NCBI GenBank assembly: GCA_036382395.1
Contig: DASVHW010000426.1
Coordinates: forward strand, 1 to 42,319
From: Candidatus Binatia bacterium
GTDB taxonomy: Bacteria > Desulfobacterota > Binatia > HRBIN30
Reading direction: 5' to 3'
DNA: 42,319 nucleotides
The notes below the pieces were generated by a model that worked only from the letters and a program-made list of their open reading frames with translations, was not told the origin of the DNA and searched no databases. Below, piece after piece: positions 30,771 through 40,031 of this stretch. Position 1 is the stretch's first letter. Every line of letters begins with the position of its first letter. Made by a program: the position numbers and the translations under genes.

Positions 30771-32183
30771 ATGCTCAACACCCTGTTACGTGGCGCTGGC
30801 GATCAGATTGCGCTCGCGATCGAGCATGCCCGCGAGCGCAAGGCGCGGGTTCTGGTGACACTGTCGGGCTCGATCGCACCCCCGGAAGACTTGCTCGGCC
30901 TGGTGCAGCACGCGGGCAGTGCGGAGCGCTACTGCTTCTTGTGGGAGCGGCCCGAGGACCGATTCGCCATCGCCGCGCTCGGCGCCACAGCGACCTTCAG
31001 CGCGCACGGGGCGGGGCGCTTCGCGCAGATTGCCGCGGCCTGCGGCAGCATCCTGGATGACAGCGTCGCGGATGCCGCCTCGAAAGCGATTGGGGCACCC
31101 TTTTTCGTCGGTGGCTTCGCCTTCGCGCCCGACCCGCCGAAGGAGGAGCCGTGGGGTGACTTTCCTGCCGCCCTGATGGTGCTACCACGCCTGCTTATCG
31201 TGCGGCGTGACCAGAGCGCGACGCTCACCGCTACCTGTATCGTCGACGAAAGCAGCGATTGCTCCGGCATCCTGCGCCGCTTGGAATCGGATCTGGAGGA
31301 CATGCAGCGGTCTGCGGTGTGCCCCCGCCCTGAGCCTTCCAGCGATCCGACTTCGGTCCGCTACGAAGCTGCGCCAACATTGCCGCTTCCGCAATGGAAG
31401 CAGGCCGTAGCCGATACGGTCGACGACATCACCCGCGGACGCCTGGACAAGCTTGTGCTGGCGCGATGCTGCACCGTCGCCTCCAACCGGCTCTTTGACT
31501 GCGAGCCCGTGTTGCGCCACCTGCGCAAGACATACCCCTCCTGCGTCCTGTTCTGGATCGGCACCCCGCATGGAGACTTTCTCGGCGCGACGCCCGAGCC
31601 GCTGGTGCGCGTCAAAGGCCGGGCGATCAGCACCGCGGCCATTGCTGGTTCGACGGCGCCCGGCACCTCGGTCGCGGATGCACGCGCGCTAGCGCAGGCG
31701 CTCAAGAACAGCGGCAAGGACCGCCTCGAACACGCCGTCGTCGTGCGGGCACTCGTGGACATCCTGGCGCCCTTGTGCGAACGCCTCGATGTACCGCTTG
31801 AGCCGCAGCTTCTCCGGCTGGACAACGTGCAGCATCTCATCACCCCGATTGCCGGGGACCTGAGCGAGTCGCACCACATCCTCGATCTGGTCGATCGCCT
31901 CCATCCCAGTCCCGCCGTGGCCGGTCATCCCCGCGCCGTTGCGCTGCAGCTGTTGCCGCAGCGCGAAGCCTTGAACCGCGGCTGGTACGCCGGGCCCATC
32001 GGCTGGATGGATGCACATCGCGACGGGGAATTCGCCGTCGCCATCCGCTCCGCTCTCGTGCGCGGCTCGGAAGCATCGCTCTACGCCGGGGCCGGCATCG
32101 TCGCCGGTTCCGACCCGGAGACGGAGCTGGGAGAGACGCGCTTGAAAATGCAGCCGCTCTTGTCGGCGCTCATGGAACTCTGA
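30771..32183 (+). CDS. menF: Isochorismate synthase
   Basis: A 470-residue chorismate-binding enzyme that converts chorismate to isochorismate, the entry step of the menaquinone route. The C-terminal catalytic domain is clear: GRLDKLVLARCCTV (containing the general-base lysine), FLGATPEPLVRV, and the final YAGAGIVAGSDPETELGETR with LKMQPLL. ISTAAIAGSTAPG is the substrate-loop motif. The N-terminal 200 residues are less conserved, as is usual. The ATG at 30771 is chosen since the longer reading runs through menG in another frame. The stop overlaps the menD start by one base (TGATG). Confidence 0.92.
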   Translation: MLNTLLRGAGDQIALAIEHARERKARVLVTLSGSIAPPEDLLGLVQHAGSAERYCFLWERPEDRFAIAALGATATFSAHGAGRFAQIAAACGSILDDSVADAASKAIGAPFFVGGFAFAPDPPKEEPWGDFPAALMVLPRLLIVRRDQSATLTATCIVDESSDCSGILRRLESDLEDMQRSAVCPRPEPSSDPTSVRYEAAPTLPLPQWKQAVADTVDDITRGRLDKLVLARCCTVASNRLFDCEPVLRHLRKTYPSCVLFWIGTPHGDFLGATPEPLVRVKGRAISTAAIAGSTAPGTSVADARALAQALKNSGKDRLEHAVVVRALVDILAPLCERLDVPLEPQLLRLDNVQHLITPIAGDLSESHHILDLVDRLHPSPAVAGHPRAVALQLLPQREALNRGWYAGPIGWMDAHRDGEFAVAIRSALVRGSEASLYAGAGIVAGSDPETELGETRLKMQPLLSALMEL

Positions 32184-33955
32184 TGTACGAGCACGATCCG
32201 GGCTTTGCCGGACTCGAGGCGTTCGTGGCCGAGCTGGCGCACGCCGGTGTGGCGCACGCCTGCATCATGCCCGGCGCCCGTTCCACGCCCCTCGCCGTGA
32301 CTTTCGCGACGCATCCCGCTCTCCGCTCCTGGTCACACGTCGACGAGCGCTCGGGGTCCTTCTTTGCGCTCGGCATCGCCAAGGCGACACGCCGCCCAGT
32401 CGCCGTTGTCTGTACCTCGGGTACCGCCGCCGCCAACCTCCTCCCAGCCGCCGTCGAAGCGTTCTACGCGCACGTTCCCTTGCTCCTGCTGACGGCGGAC
32501 CGGCCGCCCGAGCTGCGCGATTGCGGCGCCGGTCAGACGATCGACCAGATCAAGCTCTTCGGGACGCACGTGAAGTGGTTCGCCGAGGTCGGTACCGCCG
32601 AGGCCGGACTGCGCTACTTCCGCACGCTGGCGTGCCGCGCGGTGGCCCGCGCCTGCGCCCGCCCTCCGGGCCCCGTTCACCTGAACTTCCCGTTCCGCGA
32701 GCCATTGCTGCCGCGTGTGGCATCCGTTCCTCACGGTGCCGAGCTGTTGGCGAGCGCGACGAATGCCCAGGGTCCGTACACCGTCGTGCACGACGCCTGT
32801 GCCGCACCACCCGAGACTGCAGTGCAAGCGCTGGCAGCCACACTGGCCGCCACGCCACGCGGTTTGATCGCCTGCGGGCCGCAGGATAGCGAGGCGGAAT
32901 TTGCGGTAACGGTAGCCCGGTTAGCCAAGTTCGTCGGCTATCCGATTCTGGCGGACGCGGCGTCGCAGCTGCGTGCCGGGAGTCACGACACCTCGTTGGT
33001 AGTGGACGCGTACGATACCGTGTTGCGAGACGAAACGTTCGCCCGGGGTGTCTCTCCGGACGTGGTGCTGCGGTTCGGACCGATGCCGGCCTCAAAGGCA
33101 TTCGCCAGCTATCTGCAGCAGCACCCCCGTTGCCGTCAGATCGTCATCGATCCGCTCACCTTCTGGAATGATCCGATCTCGATGGCGTCGGAGATCCTGC
33201 CCTGGGAGCCGGTCGCGGCCTGCAACGCGCTGTGCCACTGCCTGTCGTCGAATGAGATCGGCTCCGCCCGGCGCGCAGACGAGAGGTGGCGCACGCAGTG
33301 GCTTGCGGCCGCCCACCGCGTCCGTGCCGCACTGGAACGACAGCTCAACTCACTGAACGAGATGTTCGAGGGCAAGGTGTTCGGCGAGTTGTCGCGGTTG
33401 CTGCCGGACGGCACTTGGTTGTACGTCGGCAACAGCATGCCGATACGGGACCTCGAGAGTTTTTGGCCCACCGGCCCACGCGCCATCCGCTTTCTCTGCA
33501 ACCGCGGCGCCAACGGTATCGACGGCTTTGTTTCCAGTGGCCTCGGTGCCGCGGCGGTCAGTGACCAGCCGGTGGTCATCGTCACCGGCGATCTCGGTTT
33601 CTACCATGATCTGAACGGCTTGCTCGCCGTCAAACGCCACGGGGTACGGGCCACCATCATCGTGATCAACAACGATGGCGGGGGAATCTTCTCGTTCCTG
33701 CCACAGGGCGATTGCGATGAGCCGATGGCGGAGTACTTCTTCACTCCGCACGGCCTCGATTTCCGTGGCGCCGCCGAAATGTACGGCTGCGCCTTTACCC
33801 GTGTGGCTTCGTGGAATCAGTTCCGCGCCGCGGTGGCGTCATCACTGCAGGCGGAGCGCACCAGCGTCATTGAGGTCCCGTCCGAGCGCCGGCGCAACGT
33901 GGAATTGCACCGACAGATCTGGGCGGCCGCCTCCCAGGCGCTGGCGGAGGAATGA
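32183..33955 (+). CDS. menD: 2-succinyl-5-enolpyruvyl-6-hydroxy-3-cyclohexene-1-carboxylate synthase
   Basis: A 590-residue thiamine-diphosphate enzyme that joins 2-oxoglutarate (as a succinyl semialdehyde carbanion) to isochorismate. The N-terminal PYR domain has IMPGARSTPLAVTFA, the conserved glutamate in HVDERSGSFFALG and VCTSGTAAANLLPA. The C-terminal PP domain has the ThDP/Mg motif in VIVTGDLGFYHDLNG with the paired asparagines of IIVINNDGGGIFSFLP. Length is standard. It supplies the intermediate for MenH, encoded 4 bases downstream. Its 2-oxoglutarate substrate derives from Icd, also encoded in the window but not linked in transcription. Confidence 0.95.
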   Translation: MYEHDPGFAGLEAFVAELAHAGVAHACIMPGARSTPLAVTFATHPALRSWSHVDERSGSFFALGIAKATRRPVAVVCTSGTAAANLLPAAVEAFYAHVPLLLLTADRPPELRDCGAGQTIDQIKLFGTHVKWFAEVGTAEAGLRYFRTLACRAVARACARPPGPVHLNFPFREPLLPRVASVPHGAELLASATNAQGPYTVVHDACAAPPETAVQALAATLAATPRGLIACGPQDSEAEFAVTVARLAKFVGYPILADAASQLRAGSHDTSLVVDAYDTVLRDETFARGVSPDVVLRFGPMPASKAFASYLQQHPRCRQIVIDPLTFWNDPISMASEILPWEPVAACNALCHCLSSNEIGSARRADERWRTQWLAAAHRVRAALERQLNSLNEMFEGKVFGELSRLLPDGTWLYVGNSMPIRDLESFWPTGPRAIRFLCNRGANGIDGFVSSGLGAAAVSDQPVVIVTGDLGFYHDLNGLLAVKRHGVRATIIVINNDGGGIFSFLPQGDCDEPMAEYFFTPHGLDFRGAAEMYGCAFTRVASWNQFRAAVASSLQAERTSVIEVPSERRRNVELHRQIWAAASQALAEE

Positions 33956-33959
33956 AGCG

Positions 33960-34814
33960 ATGCCGCATGTGAGCCTAGGCGATGTTCGCTTGCACGCTGC
34001 CGTTGCCGGTGAGGGTACGCCGCTGATCCTGCTCCACGGTTTTACCGGCAGCGGGGCGCAGTGGACGGCGCAGGTCGAAGCCTTTGCCGCCCGCTTCCAT
34101 ACCATCGCCGTTGACCTGCTGGGCCACGGCCGTTCCGACACGCCCGCCGACCCGGAGCGCTACCGCATGGAGCGGTGCATTGGAGATCTCGCCGCGTTGC
34201 TCGACGTGCTCGACGTCAGGCATGCCTGCTGGGTCGGATACTCGATGGGGGCGCGCGTGGCGCTCGCCTTTGCGCTGGCGTACCCGGAACGTGTGCAGGC
34301 GCTGGTGCTCGAAGGCGTGTCGCCCGGCATCGATGATCCCATCCAGCGCCGCGAACGGATCGCACAGGACGAAGCGCTCGCCGACCGCATCGAGCGGGAC
34401 GGCATCGAGCCATTCGTCGATGCGTGGATGCAGCAGCCCCTGTTCGCTTCCCAGGTCCGCCTGGGACCCGCAGCCCTGGCGGCGGCACGCGCTGCGCGCT
34501 GCGCCAACAACGCCAAAGGGCTGGCGAACAGCTTGCGGGGCATGGGTACCGGTGCGCAACCGCCGCTGTGGGCGCGGTTGTCCACGGTGGCTACGCCGAC
34601 GCTGCTGGTGGTCGGAAATGAGGACTTGAAATTTCGCGCCATCACCGACGCGATGATCCTTCTCATGTCCGAGGCCGCGGTGGCCGTCATCCCAGAAGCG
34701 GGACACGCTGCCCATCTCGAGAATCCGGCGGCGTTCAATGCTCGCGTGCTCAGATTTCTGACCGAGGAGTCTCTAGGAAAAGCCGGTAACGAACCACGCG
34801 CCTCCGTCGCGTGA
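33960..34814 (+). CDS. menH: SHCHC synthase, alpha/beta hydrolase (MenH)
   Basis: A 284-residue alpha/beta hydrolase that eliminates pyruvate from the MenD product to give SHCHC. Motifs: LILLHGFTGSGAQW (oxyanion region), VDLLGHGRSDTP, the nucleophile serine in WVGYSMGARVALAFA, LVLEGVSPGI, and the terminal histidine in IPEAGHAAHLENP. GGAGG precedes the ATG at 33960; a longer reading back into menD is rejected. It lies 4 bases after menD and 27 before menB. The MenH call depends on position as well as motifs, because the fold is common. Confidence 0.9.
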   Translation: MPHVSLGDVRLHAAVAGEGTPLILLHGFTGSGAQWTAQVEAFAARFHTIAVDLLGHGRSDTPADPERYRMERCIGDLAALLDVLDVRHACWVGYSMGARVALAFALAYPERVQALVLEGVSPGIDDPIQRRERIAQDEALADRIERDGIEPFVDAWMQQPLFASQVRLGPAALAAARAARCANNAKGLANSLRGMGTGAQPPLWARLSTVATPTLLVVGNEDLKFRAITDAMILLMSEAAVAVIPEAGHAAHLENPAAFNARVLRFLTEESLGKAGNEPRASVA

Positions 34815-34841
34815 ATCACAACAGCAGCGGGAGGAATACAC

Positions 34842-35660
34842 ATGTCCGTCAATTGGATACCACGTCGCACGTACACCGACATCCGATACGAAACGGCGGA
34901 GGGGATCGCCAAGATCACCATCAACCGCCCCGAGGTGCGCAACGCTTTCCGTCCGCAGACGCTCTTTGAGCTCATGGATGCCTTTGCCGCCGCGCGCGAA
35001 GACTCCACTGTCGGAGTGGTCATCTTCACGGGCGCGGGCACCGAAGCGTTTTGCTCCGGCGGCGATCAGCGCGTGCGTGGTTCGGGTGGGTACGTCGGCG
35101 ATGACGGCGTGCCGCGACTGAACGCGTTGGATCTGCAGCGTCATATCAGAACCCTGCCCAAACCGGTCATCGCCATGGTGGCGGGGTACGCCATCGGCGG
35201 CGGACACGTGCTGCACCTGGTCTGCGACCTGACCATCGCCGCCGACAATGCGATGTTCGGTCAAACCGGCCCCCGCGTCGGCAGCTTCGACGGCGGTTAC
35301 GGCGCGACCTATATGGCCCGCATCGTCGGACACAAAAAGGCGCGGGAGATCTGGTACCTCTGCCGGCGCTATACGGCGGCGCAGGCGTTGGAGATGGGGC
35401 TGGTGAATCACGTGGTGCCATTGGATCAGCTCGAAGAGGAAACCGTGCAGTGGTGCCGTGAGATCCTCGCCAACAGCCCAATGGCGATCCGCTGCCTCAA
35501 GGCGTCGTTCAATGCCGACACCGACGGCCTCGCCGGCATTCAAGAACTGGCCGGCAACGCCACCTTGCTCTACTACATGTCCGAAGAGGCGCAGGAGGGG
35601 CGCAATGCGTTCTTGGAAAAGCGCCCGCCCAACTTCAGCACCTTCCCGCGCTTGCCGTGA
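34842..35660 (+). CDS. menB: 1,4-dihydroxy-2-naphthoyl-CoA synthase
   Basis: A 272-residue crotonase-superfamily enzyme that cyclises o-succinylbenzoyl-CoA to DHNA-CoA. MenB-specific features are the [19 protein letters not shown] loop and the [18 protein letters not shown] segment; both differ from ordinary enoyl-CoA hydratases. [12 protein letters not shown] and a C-terminal [19 protein letters not shown] are also typical. GGGAGG precedes the ATG. Between this gene and menA lies a 28-base perfect palindrome (35678-35705). Confidence 0.95.
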   Translation: MSVNWIPRRTYTDIRYETAEGIAKITINRPEVRNAFRPQTLFELMDAFAAAREDSTVGVVIFTGAGTEAFCSGGDQRVRGSGGYVGDDGVPRLNALDLQRHIRTLPKPVIAMVAGYAIGGGHVLHLVCDLTIAADNAMFGQTGPRVGSFDGGYGATYMARIVGHKKAREIWYLCRRYTAAQALEMGLVNHVVPLDQLEEETVQWCREILANSPMAIRCLKASFNADTDGLAGIQELAGNATLLYYMSEEAQEGRNAFLEKRPPNFSTFPRLP

Positions 35661-35677
35661 GATTCTTCCCTGTTTTC

Positions 35678-35705
35678 GTAGGGGCGCAGCATGCTGCGCC
35701 CCTAC
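35678..35705. repeat. 28-base perfect palindrome between menB and menA
   Basis: A perfect inverted repeat with no loop: the left arm is GTAGGGGCGCAGCA, and the right arm is its exact complement. It lies 17 bases after the menB stop and 18 before the menA start. Similar palindromes around GGGGCGCAGC occur as dispersed REP-like sequences in many genomes. In RNA it would form a very stable hairpin, so it may attenuate or process the men transcript. Confidence 0.75.
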
Positions 35706-35723
35706 AGTCGGAAGGAATCGAGG

Positions 35724-36623
35724 ATGGCCATGCACATGCAGGGCCGTGACTCGTTCTCCGCCTGGATCATGGCGATCCGGCCGGCGACTCTGACGGCGGC
35801 AATCATCCCGGTGGTCGTGGGGACCGCCGTTGCCGCCCGAGGCGGCGTGGCGCACCTCGATGCAGCGACGGCGGCGCTCATTGCGGCGCTTCTCATCCAG
35901 ATCGGGACGAATCTCGTCAACGACGTCGACGACTTCGAGCGCGGCGCCGACTCGGCCGCGCGGCAGGGTCCGACGCGCGTGATCCAGGCCGGACTGCTGT
36001 CGCCGGAGCAAGTGCGCCTGGCAGCCTGGATGGCTTTCGGTGCGGCGGCCGTCGCCGGCAGTTACCTCTGCGTCGTCGGTGGCTGGCCGATCATGGCGGT
36101 CGGCGTCGCCGCCATCGGCTCCGGGCTGGCGTACACCGGCGGTCCATGGCCGCTCGGCTACCACGGTCTGGGAGACGTGTTCGTGTTCATCTTCTTCGGC
36201 GTCGTCGCAGTGGTCGGGACATTCTACGTACAGGCCGGCTGCACGACCAGCTTGGTCGTCGCCGCATCCATTCCGGTCGGGGCGTTAGCAACGGCCATCC
36301 TCGTGGTCAACAACGTCCGGGATTTTGACACCGACCGGGTTGCGGGCAAGCACACGTTGGCGGTGCGCTTCGGCCAGGGCGCGGGGCGAGCGGAGTTCAT
36401 CGCCCTGGTCGCGCTGGCCTATGCGGTGCCGGCGGCGCTGTGGCTTGTATGGCGATCGTCCCTTTGGGTCCTCTTGCCGTGGCTGACGCTGCCGTGGGCC
36501 ATTACGCTCACTTGGCGCATGGCACGCTGCCGGGACGGCGCAAGCTTCAACGCGGCGCTGCGCAGCACGGCGCGCTTGCACGCGGCATTCGGAGTTTTGT
36601 TTGCCGCGGGTCTCATGGGATGA
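35724..36623 (+). CDS. menA: 1,4-dihydroxy-2-naphthoate polyprenyltransferase
   Basis: A 299-residue UbiA-family membrane prenyltransferase that attaches the polyprenyl chain to DHNA. The two Asp-rich motifs are [14 protein letters not shown] (NDxxDxxxD) and [18 protein letters not shown]. About eight to nine helices follow the pattern of MenA. The ATG at 35724 is used (GGAAGG about 8 bases before it); an upstream ATG at 35691 falls inside the palindrome and is less likely. The stop overlaps the menC start (ATGA), so menA and menC are coupled. Confidence 0.93.
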   Translation: MAMHMQGRDSFSAWIMAIRPATLTAAIIPVVVGTAVAARGGVAHLDAATAALIAALLIQIGTNLVNDVDDFERGADSAARQGPTRVIQAGLLSPEQVRLAAWMAFGAAAVAGSYLCVVGGWPIMAVGVAAIGSGLAYTGGPWPLGYHGLGDVFVFIFFGVVAVVGTFYVQAGCTTSLVVAASIPVGALATAILVVNNVRDFDTDRVAGKHTLAVRFGQGAGRAEFIALVALAYAVPAALWLVWRSSLWVLLPWLTLPWAITLTWRMARCRDGASFNAALRSTARLHAAFGVLFAAGLMG

Positions 36624-37714
36624 AGCTTCGCCGGATAGAAGTTACGCCGTTCCGCATTCCCTATCGCCGGCCTTTTGTCATCGGGGGAGTAGCCGTCGCT
36701 GCACGCACCGGCCTTGTGGTCCAAGTGCACGGTGATGACGGGCGCGTGGGGTTGGGCGAAGTAGCACCGCATCCGACCGCCGGCGACGACACGCTACGCG
36801 GCGCCGCACGAGCGATTGCCACAATACAGGAGGCGTTGCTGAGCGCCGGACCGATAGAAGTCGAGTTCCCGCTTTTGGACCGGCTGCCAGTCATCCCGTC
36901 GGCCGCGGCACGAGCGGGTCTGGAGATGGCCTGTTGGGATCTGGCCGCGCAGTCGGCCGGAACACGAGTGGCCGAGATGTTGGGATCGATGGTGACGGAA
37001 AGCATTCCCGTTAATGCCGTCGTTGATCAGCAGGAGCCGGGCGCGGCGGCGACGGCTGCGCGCGCGTTGGCAGCCGAGGGGTTTTGCTGCATCAAGCTGA
37101 AGGTGGCGCGCGACTTCGCCGGAGACGCGGCACGCGTGGCAGCCGTGCGTGCGGCCATCGGTCCTGAAGTCGGCATCCGGCTGGATGCGAACGGAATATG
37201 GACGGTTGATGAGGCAATCAACGTGATTCCGCGGCTGGCAACGCATGGGATCGAGTACGTCGAGCAGCCTGTCCGCGAGATGGCGGATCTGGCCCGCGTG
37301 CGCCGCACCGTCGAGACAGCCATTGCAGCCGACGAATGTGTGACCGATGCGGATTCCGTCCGGCAGCTCGCGGCAATGGAGGCCGCCGACTTTGTCGTCG
37401 TGAAGCCGGCACTACTCGGCTTGGGCAGCGCGGCAGCTGTCATCCGAACTGCGCGTGCCTGCGGTTTGAAGGTGGTGGTGACCTCCGCGCTCGACACCAG
37501 CATCGGTATCGCTGCGGCGCTACATCTGGCGGCGACGCTACCGGACCCGGCACTGCCCTGCGGCCTGGCCACCGCGTCGCTGCTGGCAGGCGATCTTGTG
37601 CGCCAGCCGCTGGTGCCTCGTGGCGGCTGGCTGAGCGTTCCCCAGGGTCCGGGTTTGGGTGTCCAGTTAGATACGGCGGCCGTGCGGCGTTGGTGTTGCG
37701 ATGCCGTTCGTTAG
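36620..37714 (+). CDS. menC: o-Succinylbenzoate synthase
   Basis: A 364-residue enolase-superfamily enzyme that dehydrates SHCHC to o-succinylbenzoate. Catalytic elements are visible: K-x-K in CCIKLKVARDF, the metal ligands in GIRLDANGIW, EYVEQPV and IAADECV, and the second lysine in FVVVKPALLGLGSA. IPYRRPFVIGG opens the capping domain. ATG 36620 overlaps the menA stop by 4 bases; the last 14 bases overlap menE. It may carry the N-succinylamino-acid racemase side activity seen in some homologues, but the operon fixes its main role. Confidence 0.93.
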   Translation: MKLRRIEVTPFRIPYRRPFVIGGVAVAARTGLVVQVHGDDGRVGLGEVAPHPTAGDDTLRGAARAIATIQEALLSAGPIEVEFPLLDRLPVIPSAAARAGLEMACWDLAAQSAGTRVAEMLGSMVTESIPVNAVVDQQEPGAAATAARALAAEGFCCIKLKVARDFAGDAARVAAVRAAIGPEVGIRLDANGIWTVDEAINVIPRLATHGIEYVEQPVREMADLARVRRTVETAIAADECVTDADSVRQLAAMEAADFVVVKPALLGLGSAAAVIRTARACGLKVVVTSALDTSIGIAAALHLAATLPDPALPCGLATASLLAGDLVRQPLVPRGGWLSVPQGPGLGVQLDTAAVRRWCCDAVR

Positions 37715-39230
37715 GAATGACATCATTCCCGACTGGCTGGAGCAGCGGGCGGAGACCAGCCCTGAGCATGCCGCTCTGATGTACGAGGGGCGGTCCATCT
37801 CGTTTGCCGATCTGGCAGCGCGCGCAGCGGCGGTAAGCGGGCGGCTGCGCCATCTCGGGGTGAGCCGTGGTGATCGGATCGCTTTGCTGATCGGCAACCG
37901 TCCCGAGTTTGTGGAGATCCTCAACGCGGCGGCGCGTCTGGGTGCCGTCATCGTGCCACTCAACGGACGCCTGAGCCCAACGGAGATTGCCCGGCAACTC
38001 GAGGATAGCAATCCACGCGTCCTTCTGTACGACAAGGCCACGCGTGACACCGTCGCTGCCGTTCGCGAGATGCTGGCGATATCGGCGGTCAGCGTGGACG
38101 TCGATGCGCTGAACGGTGACCCGGTACTCGACGAGATTGCCGGTGATCCGGACCGCGGCAGCACCACGATCGATCTACAAGCGGGGCACTGCATCGTTTA
38201 CACCTCCGGAAGCAGCGGCCGTCCCAAGGGCGTGCTGTTGACCTTCGGAAATTTTTTCTGGAGCGCGGTCGGCTCAGCCTTCAACCTCGGCGTCCATCAC
38301 GATGACCGCTGGCTGGCGTGCCTGCCGTTCTGTCACGTCGGCGGCCTGTCAATTCTGCTGCGCAGTGTCATCTATGGCACGTCGGCGGTCATTCATCACG
38401 GCTTCGATCCGGCGCGTGTGGATCGTGCGCTCGATGAGGATCGAGTGACCATCATCTCCGTAGTGGCAAACATGCTCCAGCGGTTGCTGGAGACGCGCGG
38501 TGACCGCCCCTTCCCACCATGGTTGCGCTGCATCCTTCTCGGCGGCGGGCCGGCGCCGCCGGCGCTGTTGCAGGCCTGCCGTGCGCGGGGCCTCCCGGTC
38601 ATGCAGACGTACGGGTTGACCGAAGCGGCATCGCAAGTGGCCACGCTGGCGCCCGCTGATGCCGAACGGAAGCTTGGTTCCGCCGGCAAGCCACTGCTGG
38701 GAACCGAGGTCCTCTTGCGCGGCATAGACGGGCCGGTACCAACGGGAGAGGTCGGCGAGATTCTCATTCGTGGGCCGAGCGTGAGTCCGGGCTACCTCAA
38801 TCCGGTTGGCGATGCGCAGCGCCAGGATGGCTGGTTTTGCACCGGCGATCTCGGCCGTCTCGACGATGAGGGATTTCTTTACGTCATGGGCCGCCGCGAC
38901 GACATGATCATATCGGGCGGCGAAAACGTCTATCCGGCGGAGGTAGAAGCGGCGCTGCAGGCGCATCCGGCAGTCGCCGAAGCCTGCGTATTTGGTGTGC
39001 CCGATGAGCGCTGGGGAACTGCCGTTGCGGCCTGCGTCCGGCTGCGCGCGCACATGACCGCCAGCGCCGACGATCTAACTGAGCACGTCCGCCGCCATCT
39101 TGCCCGGTTCAAGGCTCCACGTCACATTCACTTCGTCGACGACTTCCCCCGCACAGCGGCCGGCAAGATCGTCCGCCATCGTGTGCAGCAATCAGCGCTG
39201 TCGCGCGTTGCTCGCCGGATCCCGGCGTAA
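37701..39230 (+). CDS. menE: o-Succinylbenzoate-CoA ligase
   Basis: A 509-residue ANL-superfamily adenylating enzyme that forms OSB-CoA for MenB. Conserved segments in order: the P-loop IVYTSGSSGRPKGVLLT, the substrate-site CLPFCHVGGLSILLR, MQTYGLTEAASQVATLA, GWFCTGDLGRLDDEGFLYV, the hinge GRRDDMIISGGENVYP, and the catalytic lysine in FPRTAAGKIVRH. It overlaps menC by 14 bases and ends the men operon. Naming over a general acyl-CoA ligase depends on the operon and on the HVGGLSILLR motif typical of MenE. Confidence 0.93.
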   Translation: MPFVRNDIIPDWLEQRAETSPEHAALMYEGRSISFADLAARAAAVSGRLRHLGVSRGDRIALLIGNRPEFVEILNAAARLGAVIVPLNGRLSPTEIARQLEDSNPRVLLYDKATRDTVAAVREMLAISAVSVDVDALNGDPVLDEIAGDPDRGSTTIDLQAGHCIVYTSGSSGRPKGVLLTFGNFFWSAVGSAFNLGVHHDDRWLACLPFCHVGGLSILLRSVIYGTSAVIHHGFDPARVDRALDEDRVTIISVVANMLQRLLETRGDRPFPPWLRCILLGGGPAPPALLQACRARGLPVMQTYGLTEAASQVATLAPADAERKLGSAGKPLLGTEVLLRGIDGPVPTGEVGEILIRGPSVSPGYLNPVGDAQRQDGWFCTGDLGRLDDEGFLYVMGRRDDMIISGGENVYPAEVEAALQAHPAVAEACVFGVPDERWGTAVAACVRLRAHMTASADDLTEHVRRHLARFKAPRHIHFVDDFPRTAAGKIVRHRVQQSALSRVARRIPA

Positions 39231-39337
39231 TGGAGCACCGCCCCGACGTGAGCCGTGACTGGTCGGACCGATTTGAGCCCCCCTCTTTCAAGCGCTCCGG
39301 AAGTTTGATTGACTCCGGTTTCCACAGAGGAGTCGAT

Positions 39338-39808
39338 ATGCACGATACCTCCTTGATTCCCGCCGACCAGCTTCACGTCATCCTGAGGCTACTGGCCGCC
39401 GCGGCGGCCGGCGCACTGGTAGGCTGGAACCGGCAAATTACCGGCAAGCCGGCGGGGCTGAGGACCCACATGCTGGTGAGTCTCGGCGCTGCGCTGTTCA
39501 CCCTGATTCCCTTGCTGATCAGCGAAGCCCACGCAGCCGACGCCTTGAGCCGGGCCATTCAAGGCGTAGCGACAGGCATCGGATTCCTGGGGGCCGGAGA
39601 GATCTTTCATGAAACACAATCGAAACCGGGAGTTCTGCCGGTACAAGGTTTGACCTCCGCCGCCGCCATTTGGGTGACCGCAGCCTTGGGAATGGTGGCC
39701 GGGTGCGGTTTGTGGGTGCTGACCGCTTTCGGAGCCATCCTCACGCTGATCATCCTCGACGTGGCGAGAAGAGTGGAGCCACACCTCAAGGTCCGGTCCG
39801 GCGAGTAA
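39338..39808 (+). CDS. MgtC/SapB family membrane protein (membrane domain only)
   Basis: A 156-residue inner-membrane protein. After ALVGWNRQITGKPAGLRTHM, the MgtC hallmark, come MLVSLGAALFTLIPLLI, GVATGIGFLGAGEIF and VQGLTSAAAIWVTAALGMVAG. It ends after the fifth helix and lacks the C-terminal soluble domain of Salmonella MgtC. The ATG at 39338 has GAGGAG 6 bases ahead; upstream readings start in the men operon end. MgtC proteins affect Mg2+ homeostasis and modulate the F1Fo ATPase in pathogens; the short form's role is unclear. It lies 107 bases after menE and converges on a small membrane-protein gene. Confidence 0.88.
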   Translation: MHDTSLIPADQLHVILRLLAAAAAGALVGWNRQITGKPAGLRTHMLVSLGAALFTLIPLLISEAHAADALSRAIQGVATGIGFLGAGEIFHETQSKPGVLPVQGLTSAAAIWVTAALGMVAGCGLWVLTAFGAILTLIILDVARRVEPHLKVRSGE

Positions 39809-39827
39809 ACAACCGAGCGCCCAAACT

Positions 39828-40013
39828 TCAGAGCTTCTTCGTCTTCCAGGTGCCGCGGCGGTACCAGGCGAACATGACCACGGCTTCGAAGACGATCGAA
39901 ATGAACATGCCGACCGGCCACGCCAGGTCCCAAATTCGACGATACGTGCCCGCTGCCCGTCCCGGAGGCGACTCGCCGGCTGGCGGCGCGACCTCTGCGG
40001 CACGGTGGCTCAT
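39828..40013 (-). CDS. Small hypothetical single-pass membrane protein
   Basis: A 61-residue predicted protein with a Pro/Ala-rich N-terminus, one hydrophobic helix (about residues 30-50: LAWPVGMFISIVFEAVVMFA) and a basic tail (WYRRGTWKTKKL), which would place the C-terminus in the cytoplasm. No family recognised. It follows the pdxH-like gene by 18 bases on the same strand and may be co-transcribed. The ribosome-binding site is weak. The hydrophobic helix and positive tail make it more plausible than a chance ORF, but certainty is modest. Confidence 0.5.
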   Translation of the reverse strand: MSHRAAEVAPPAGESPPGRAAGTYRRIWDLAWPVGMFISIVFEAVVMFAWYRRGTWKTKKL

Positions 40014-40031
40014 GGCCGTGGTACTGGCAGG

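Noticed and set aside
34773-36164. Minus-strand open frame of 463 codons opposite menB and menA
   Set aside because: The plus strand carries clear MenB and MenA motifs; the antisense translation is low-complexity and unrecognisable.
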